20,021 nt of DNA from Clostridiales bacterium (lineage in GTDB: Bacteria > Bacillota > Clostridia > Oscillospirales > QAMX01). The translations under genes were made by a program, and so were the position numbers. Below are positions 14,137 through 20,021 of this stretch, one piece after another; positions within the stretch are counted from its first letter, which is position 1, and each line of letters starts with the position of its first letter. Where the stretch lies: NCBI GenBank assembly GCA_016285815.1, contig JAEERN010000005.1, positions 1-20,021 of the forward strand, read 5' to 3'. The notes under the pieces were generated by a model. That model was given only the letters and a program-made list of their open reading frames with translations, was not told where the DNA came from and did not search any database.

Positions 14137-16092
14137 ATGACGGAAATCGACAAGCGACAGGAACAAACCGCGGCGGAAGAGGTCTACGACGAGAGCCAGA
14201 TCCGGATCCTGAAGGGGATCGAGGCCGTCCGGGTGCGCCCGGGCATGTACATCGGCACCACGTCGGTCCGGGGCCTTCATCATCTGGTATACGAGATCGT
14301 GGACAACGCCATCGACGAGGCGCTGGCCGGCTATTGCACGAAGATCGGCGTCGAGATCCTGGAGGGGGACGTCATCCGCGTGACGGACAACGGCCGCGGG
14401 ATTCCCACGGGCATCAACGAGGAGACGGGCGTCTCCACCGTCGAGGTGGTCTATACGGTCCTGCACGCCGGCGGCAAATTCGGCGACGGCGGCTATAAAG
14501 TGGCGGGCGGCCTTCACGGCGTCGGCGCCAGCGTGGTCAACGCCCTGTCCGAATGGCTCACCGTCGAGACCAATTTCGACGGCGAGGACCTGATGGAGCA
14601 GAGATACTCCCGCGGCGTTCCGGACTATCCGCTCCGGCCCAAGGGGAAGAGCGCCGTCCGCGGCACCACGGTCACCTTCAAGCCGGACCCGGAGATCTTC
14701 GAGACCACGGTCTTCGACTATGAGACGCTTTTGACCCGCCTGCGCGAGCAGGCGTTCCTGAACGCGGGACTCGCCATCTCGCTGGCGGACCGGCGCGAGG
14801 GCGCGGGCCGGCACGACGAGCTGTGCTATGAGGGCGGCATCCGCGAATACGTCAAGTTTTTGAACGAGGGCAAGACCCCGGTCCACAGCGAGGTCATCTA
14901 CGTCAGCGGCGCCAAGGGCGATTCCATGGCGGAGATCGCCATGCAGTACACCACGGCCTTCAACGACGGGAACATCCAGTCCTTTGCCAACAACATCAAC
15001 ACCACCGAGGGCGGCATGCACGAGGCTGGCTTCAAGAACGCGCTGACGCGCGTGGTCAACCAGTACGCCCGCGGCAAAAAGCTTTTGAAGGACAGCGACA
15101 AGAACCTGTCCGGCGACGACATCCAGGAGGGGCTGACCGCCGTCATCAGCGTCAAGCTGACCGACGCCCAGTTCGAGGGGCAGACCAAGACGAAGCTGGG
15201 CAACAGCGAGATCCGGACGCTGGTGGATGGGATCGTCTCCGACAAGCTGGCCGCGTTTTTGGAAGAGAACCCCTCCGTGGCGAGGGCGATCCTGACCAAG
15301 GCCATCGACGCCAGCCGCGCCAGAGAGGCGGCGCGCAAGGCCCGCGAATCCGTCCGCCGCAAGACGGGGCTGGAGTCCGGCCAGATGCCGGAAAAGCTTC
15401 AGGACTGCAACGAGCGGGACCCCGCCCTGTGCGAGCTCTACGTGGTGGAGGGCGACTCCGCCGGCGGCTCGGCCATCCAGGGGCGCGATTCGCGCTTTCA
15501 GGCCATCCTGTCCATGTGGGGCAAGATGCTGAACGTGGAAAAGGCCAGAAAGGACAAGATCTTCGGAAACGACAAGCTCTATCCCATGATCGTGGCCCTC
15601 GGCACCGGCATCGGGGACGAGTTCGACGTGGAAAAGCTCCGCTATCACAAGATCATCATCATGGCGGACGCGGACGTGGACGGAGCCCACATCCGGACGC
15701 TGCTGCTGACGTTCTTCTTCCGCTATATGCGACCGCTGATCGAGAGCGGGTACGTCTATTCCGCCGTTCCGCCGCTGTACAAGCTGATCCGGGGCAAGAC
15801 CGTGCGCGTGGCCTACAGCGACGAGGAGCGGGACCGGGTCTCGGCCGAGATGCGGGAGAACAACCCCAACGTGAAGATCGATATCTCCCGGTTCAAGGGC
15901 CTCGGCGAGATGAATCCCCACGAGCTGTGGGAGACCACCATGGACCCGGAAAAGCGGACGCTTCGGCGCATCACCATGGACGACGCGCTGCGGGCGGACC
16001 ACATCTTCAACGTGCTGATGGGCGAGGAGGTCGAGCCGCGCAAGGCGTGGATCGAAGAGAACGCGCAGTACGCGGTCAACCTCGACATCTGA
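14137..16092 (+). CDS. gyrB: DNA gyrase subunit B
   Basis: ATPase subunit of gyrase, which introduces negative supercoils. The 651-residue protein has the GHKL fold with EIVDNAIDEALAG, TDNGRGIPTG and GLHGVGASVVNALSEW, the transducer QTK loop (FEGQTKTKLGN), and the TOPRIM domain with EGDSAGGSA (438-446) and IIMADADVDGAHIRT. It ends PRKAWIEENAQYAVNLDI, as gyrases do. Two positions near the quinolone pocket are unusual: I447 where Lys is common, and W461 aligning with E. coli K447. The ribosome binding site GGGAG is about 12 nt from the ATG, rather far. The start is supported by the family's N-terminal length. Confidence 0.97.
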   Translation: MTEIDKRQEQTAAEEVYDESQIRILKGIEAVRVRPGMYIGTTSVRGLHHLVYEIVDNAIDEALAGYCTKIGVEILEGDVIRVTDNGRGIPTGINEETGVSTVEVVYTVLHAGGKFGDGGYKVAGGLHGVGASVVNALSEWLTVETNFDGEDLMEQRYSRGVPDYPLRPKGKSAVRGTTVTFKPDPEIFETTVFDYETLLTRLREQAFLNAGLAISLADRREGAGRHDELCYEGGIREYVKFLNEGKTPVHSEVIYVSGAKGDSMAEIAMQYTTAFNDGNIQSFANNINTTEGGMHEAGFKNALTRVVNQYARGKKLLKDSDKNLSGDDIQEGLTAVISVKLTDAQFEGQTKTKLGNSEIRTLVDGIVSDKLAAFLEENPSVARAILTKAIDASRAREAARKARESVRRKTGLESGQMPEKLQDCNERDPALCELYVVEGDSAGGSAIQGRDSRFQAILSMWGKMLNVEKARKDKIFGNDKLYPMIVALGTGIGDEFDVEKLRYHKIIIMADADVDGAHIRTLLLTFFFRYMRPLIESGYVYSAVPPLYKLIRGKTVRVAYSDEERDRVSAEMRENNPNVKIDISRFKGLGEMNPHELWETTMDPEKRTLRRITMDDALRADHIFNVLMGEEVEPRKAWIEENAQYAVNLDI

Positions 16093-16186
16093 CCGCGCGG
16101 CGCGGAAAGGGACGACAACTCGCAGGACCGCGCCCAGCGCTTTCCGGGGCGGCGCCTGACGTTTCAGGGAGAGAGAACAGGGACAA

Positions 16187-18727
<2,541 letters not shown>

Positions 18728-18770
18728 GGCCGAGGGGAGAACCCGGCAGAAGAGGCTGTTTTCCGAACAT

Positions 18771-18801
18771 TTGTGGAAAAACCTGTGGAAAATGTGAAAA
18801 C
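18771..18801 (-). promoter_or_regulatory. Pair of DnaA-box matches upstream of rnhA
   Basis: On the minus strand, TTTTCCACA occurs at 18780-18772 and 18792-18784, a perfect match to the relaxed DnaA consensus TTWTNCACA. The two boxes are 12 nt apart in the same orientation; a degenerate third copy (TGTGAAAAC) follows at 18793-18801. They sit in a 126-bp gene-free gap (18728-18853) that is far richer in A+T than its surroundings. Confidence 0.5.
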
Positions 18802-18853
18802 AGGAGCAAGTGAACAAGAAAATAAAGTCGAAAACAGGCAGTATTTGTAAAAT

Positions 18854-19303
18854 ATGGAGAAAAAAATCGTAGAAGCCTACACCGACGGCGCCTGTTCCGG
18901 CAACCCGGGACCGGGCGGATACGGCGTGATCCTGCGGTGGAACGGGCATGAAAAAGAGATCTCCGGCGGCGAGGCATCGACGACGAACAACCGCATGGAG
19001 CTCATGGGGGCCATCACGGCGCTGGAGGCGCTGAAGCAGCCGTGCGCCGTGCGGCTGTACACGGACTCCAAGTATGTGGCGGACGCCGTCACCAAAGGCT
19101 GGGCAAAAAAATGGCGTGCGGCGGGCTGGAAAAAGAACCGGACCGAGGCGGCCAAGAACCCGGACCTCTGGGCGCGGCTGCTGGACCTTTTGGACCGGCA
19201 CGACGTGACCTTCGTCTGGATCAAGGGCCACGCCGAGAACGCGTTCAACAACCGGTGCGACGCCATGGCCGTGGCCGAGAGCAAAAAGATCCGGTCCGTT
19301 TAA
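18854..19303 (+). CDS. rnhA: Ribonuclease HI
   Basis: An enzyme that cuts the RNA strand of RNA-DNA hybrids, such as R-loops and primers. The 149-residue protein has all four acidic active-site residues in order: D11 (YTDGACSGNPGPGGYG), E49 (NNRMELMG), D71 (YTDSKYV) and D136 (NNRCDAMA), plus H126 (IKGHAENAFNN). Length and the basic protrusion (KKWRAAGWKKNR) match the E. coli type. No good ribosome binding site lies before the ATG; TAAAAT directly abuts it. It lies in an AT-rich gap with DnaA-box-like sites. The next gene starts 28 bp after the stop. Confidence 0.97.
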   Translation: MEKKIVEAYTDGACSGNPGPGGYGVILRWNGHEKEISGGEASTTNNRMELMGAITALEALKQPCAVRLYTDSKYVADAVTKGWAKKWRAAGWKKNRTEAAKNPDLWARLLDLLDRHDVTFVWIKGHAENAFNNRCDAMAVAESKKIRSV

Positions 19304-19331
19304 CGGCCTTTTGAGAGAGGAGCCGCCCCCA

Positions 19332-20021
19332 GTGGAGCCGAGGACCGTATACGCAGACAACGCCGCCGCGACGCGGCTTTCGGAAGAGGCGCTGGCGGCC
19401 ATGCTGCCGTTCTGTACCGAGCAGTACGCCAACCCCTCTTCCCAGTATCCCTTTGCCGCAGCGGCGAAAAAAGCGCTGGAATCCGCCCGGGAGACGCTCG
19501 CCGGGCTTCTCGGCGCATGCCCGGACGAGATCGTCTTCACCTCCGGCGGGACCGAGTCGGACAATCTCGCCGTCCTCGGCGCGGTGCGGGCTGCCCCGCG
19601 CGGGAAGAGACACCTGATCGTTTCGGCCGTGGAGCATCCCGCGGTGCTGCGCGCCGCGGAGCGGCTTTCCCGGGAAGGGTGTTCCGTCACGGTCCTGCCC
19701 GTGGACGGGACGGGCCGCGTCTCCCCCGCCGGGCTGGCGGCGGCCATGCGGCCGGACACCGCGCTGGTCTCCGTCATGACGGCCAACAACGAGGTCGGAA
19801 CGGTCCAGCCCGTGGAAGAACTGGCGGCGGTCGCGCGGCGCGGCGGCGCGCTCTTCCACACCGACGCGGTCCAGGCGGCGGGCCAGCTGGCGCTGGACGT
19901 GCGGCGGACGGGCGTCGATCTGATGTCTTTGAGCGCGCACAAGTTCAACGGCCCCAAGGGCGCGGGCCTTTTGTTCGTCCGGCGGGGAACGCCCGTGGAA
20001 CGGCTTTTCGAGGGCGGCGGC
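19332..20021 (+). CDS. Cysteine desulfurase, NifS/IscS family (partial, 3' end outside window)
   Basis: A PLP enzyme that takes sulfur from cysteine for Fe-S clusters or tRNA thiolation. The frame is open from a GTG at 19332 to the window end (230 codons of about 380-400). AGAGAGGAG lies about 9 nt upstream, and no in-frame ATG fits the conserved start EPRTVYADNAAATRLS. Motifs: SGGTESDN (71-78), EHPA with H102, ANNEVGTVQP (151-160), FHTDAVQ (D178, Q181) and the PLP-lysine motif SAHKFNGPKG with K204. NPSSQYPFA replaces the usual NPSSxHxFG. The catalytic cysteine loop lies past the edge, so IscS, NifS or another type cannot be told apart. It is probably co-transcribed with rnhA. Confidence 0.95.
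   Translation, partial: MEPRTVYADNAAATRLSEEALAAMLPFCTEQYANPSSQYPFAAAAKKALESARETLAGLLGACPDEIVFTSGGTESDNLAVLGAVRAAPRGKRHLIVSAVEHPAVLRAAERLSREGCSVTVLPVDGTGRVSPAGLAAAMRPDTALVSVMTANNEVGTVQPVEELAAVARRGGALFHTDAVQAAGQLALDVRRTGVDLMSLSAHKFNGPKGAGLLFVRRGTPVERLFEGGG

Overview
The window is the replication-origin region of a GC-rich, spore-forming Firmicute. A spoVAC gene, a remB (DUF370) gene and a Gram-positive-style yidC/jag (SpoIIIJ/Jag) pair next to rpmH-rnpA all point to class Clostridia. High GC and the protein sequence style suggest an Oscillospirales-like lineage; this taxonomic call is an inference from gene content and recognisable sequences, without a database search.

Left of the origin, genes mostly run leftward. 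At the left edge is the start of dnaX (1-1103, 3' end outside the window), preceded by a small SRP RNA gene with its own promoter and terminator. Two rightward genes follow: a LUD/LutC-like protein and an orphan spoVAC with a strong terminator. Next comes a leftward carbohydrate-type cassette (6773 down to 2544): a Gfo/Idh/MocA oxidoreductase, a 57-residue membrane peptide, an amidohydrolase and a TIM-barrel glycoside-hydrolase-like protein. Its promoter is overlapped by a cre/LacI-like operator. Then comes the classical leftward rpmH-rnpA-yidD-yidC-jag operon, with a near-consensus promoter and a strong terminator.

Right of the origin the genes run rightward: dnaA, a 235-bp oriC-like spacer, dnaN, recF, remB, gyrB, gyrA, rnhA and the first 230 codons of a cysteine desulfurase. 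The divergent rpmH and dnaA promoters lie in the 200-bp gap 9802-10001. DnaA-box-like sequences cluster in the dnaA-dnaN spacer, and a second pair of better-matching boxes sits in the AT-rich gap between gyrA and rnhA.

No phage, insertion sequence, CRISPR array, tRNA or rRNA was seen, and no gene-free stretch exceeds 300 bases. The most interesting signals are: a DnaA whose DNA-binding domain differs at two positions known to touch bases in the DnaA box, together with atypical boxes; the box pair upstream of rnhA; an SRP RNA whose terminal helix competes with its own terminator; a leftward terminator placed just upstream of spoVAC, suggesting antisense transcription across it; and the uncharacterised sugar cassette with its small membrane peptide.
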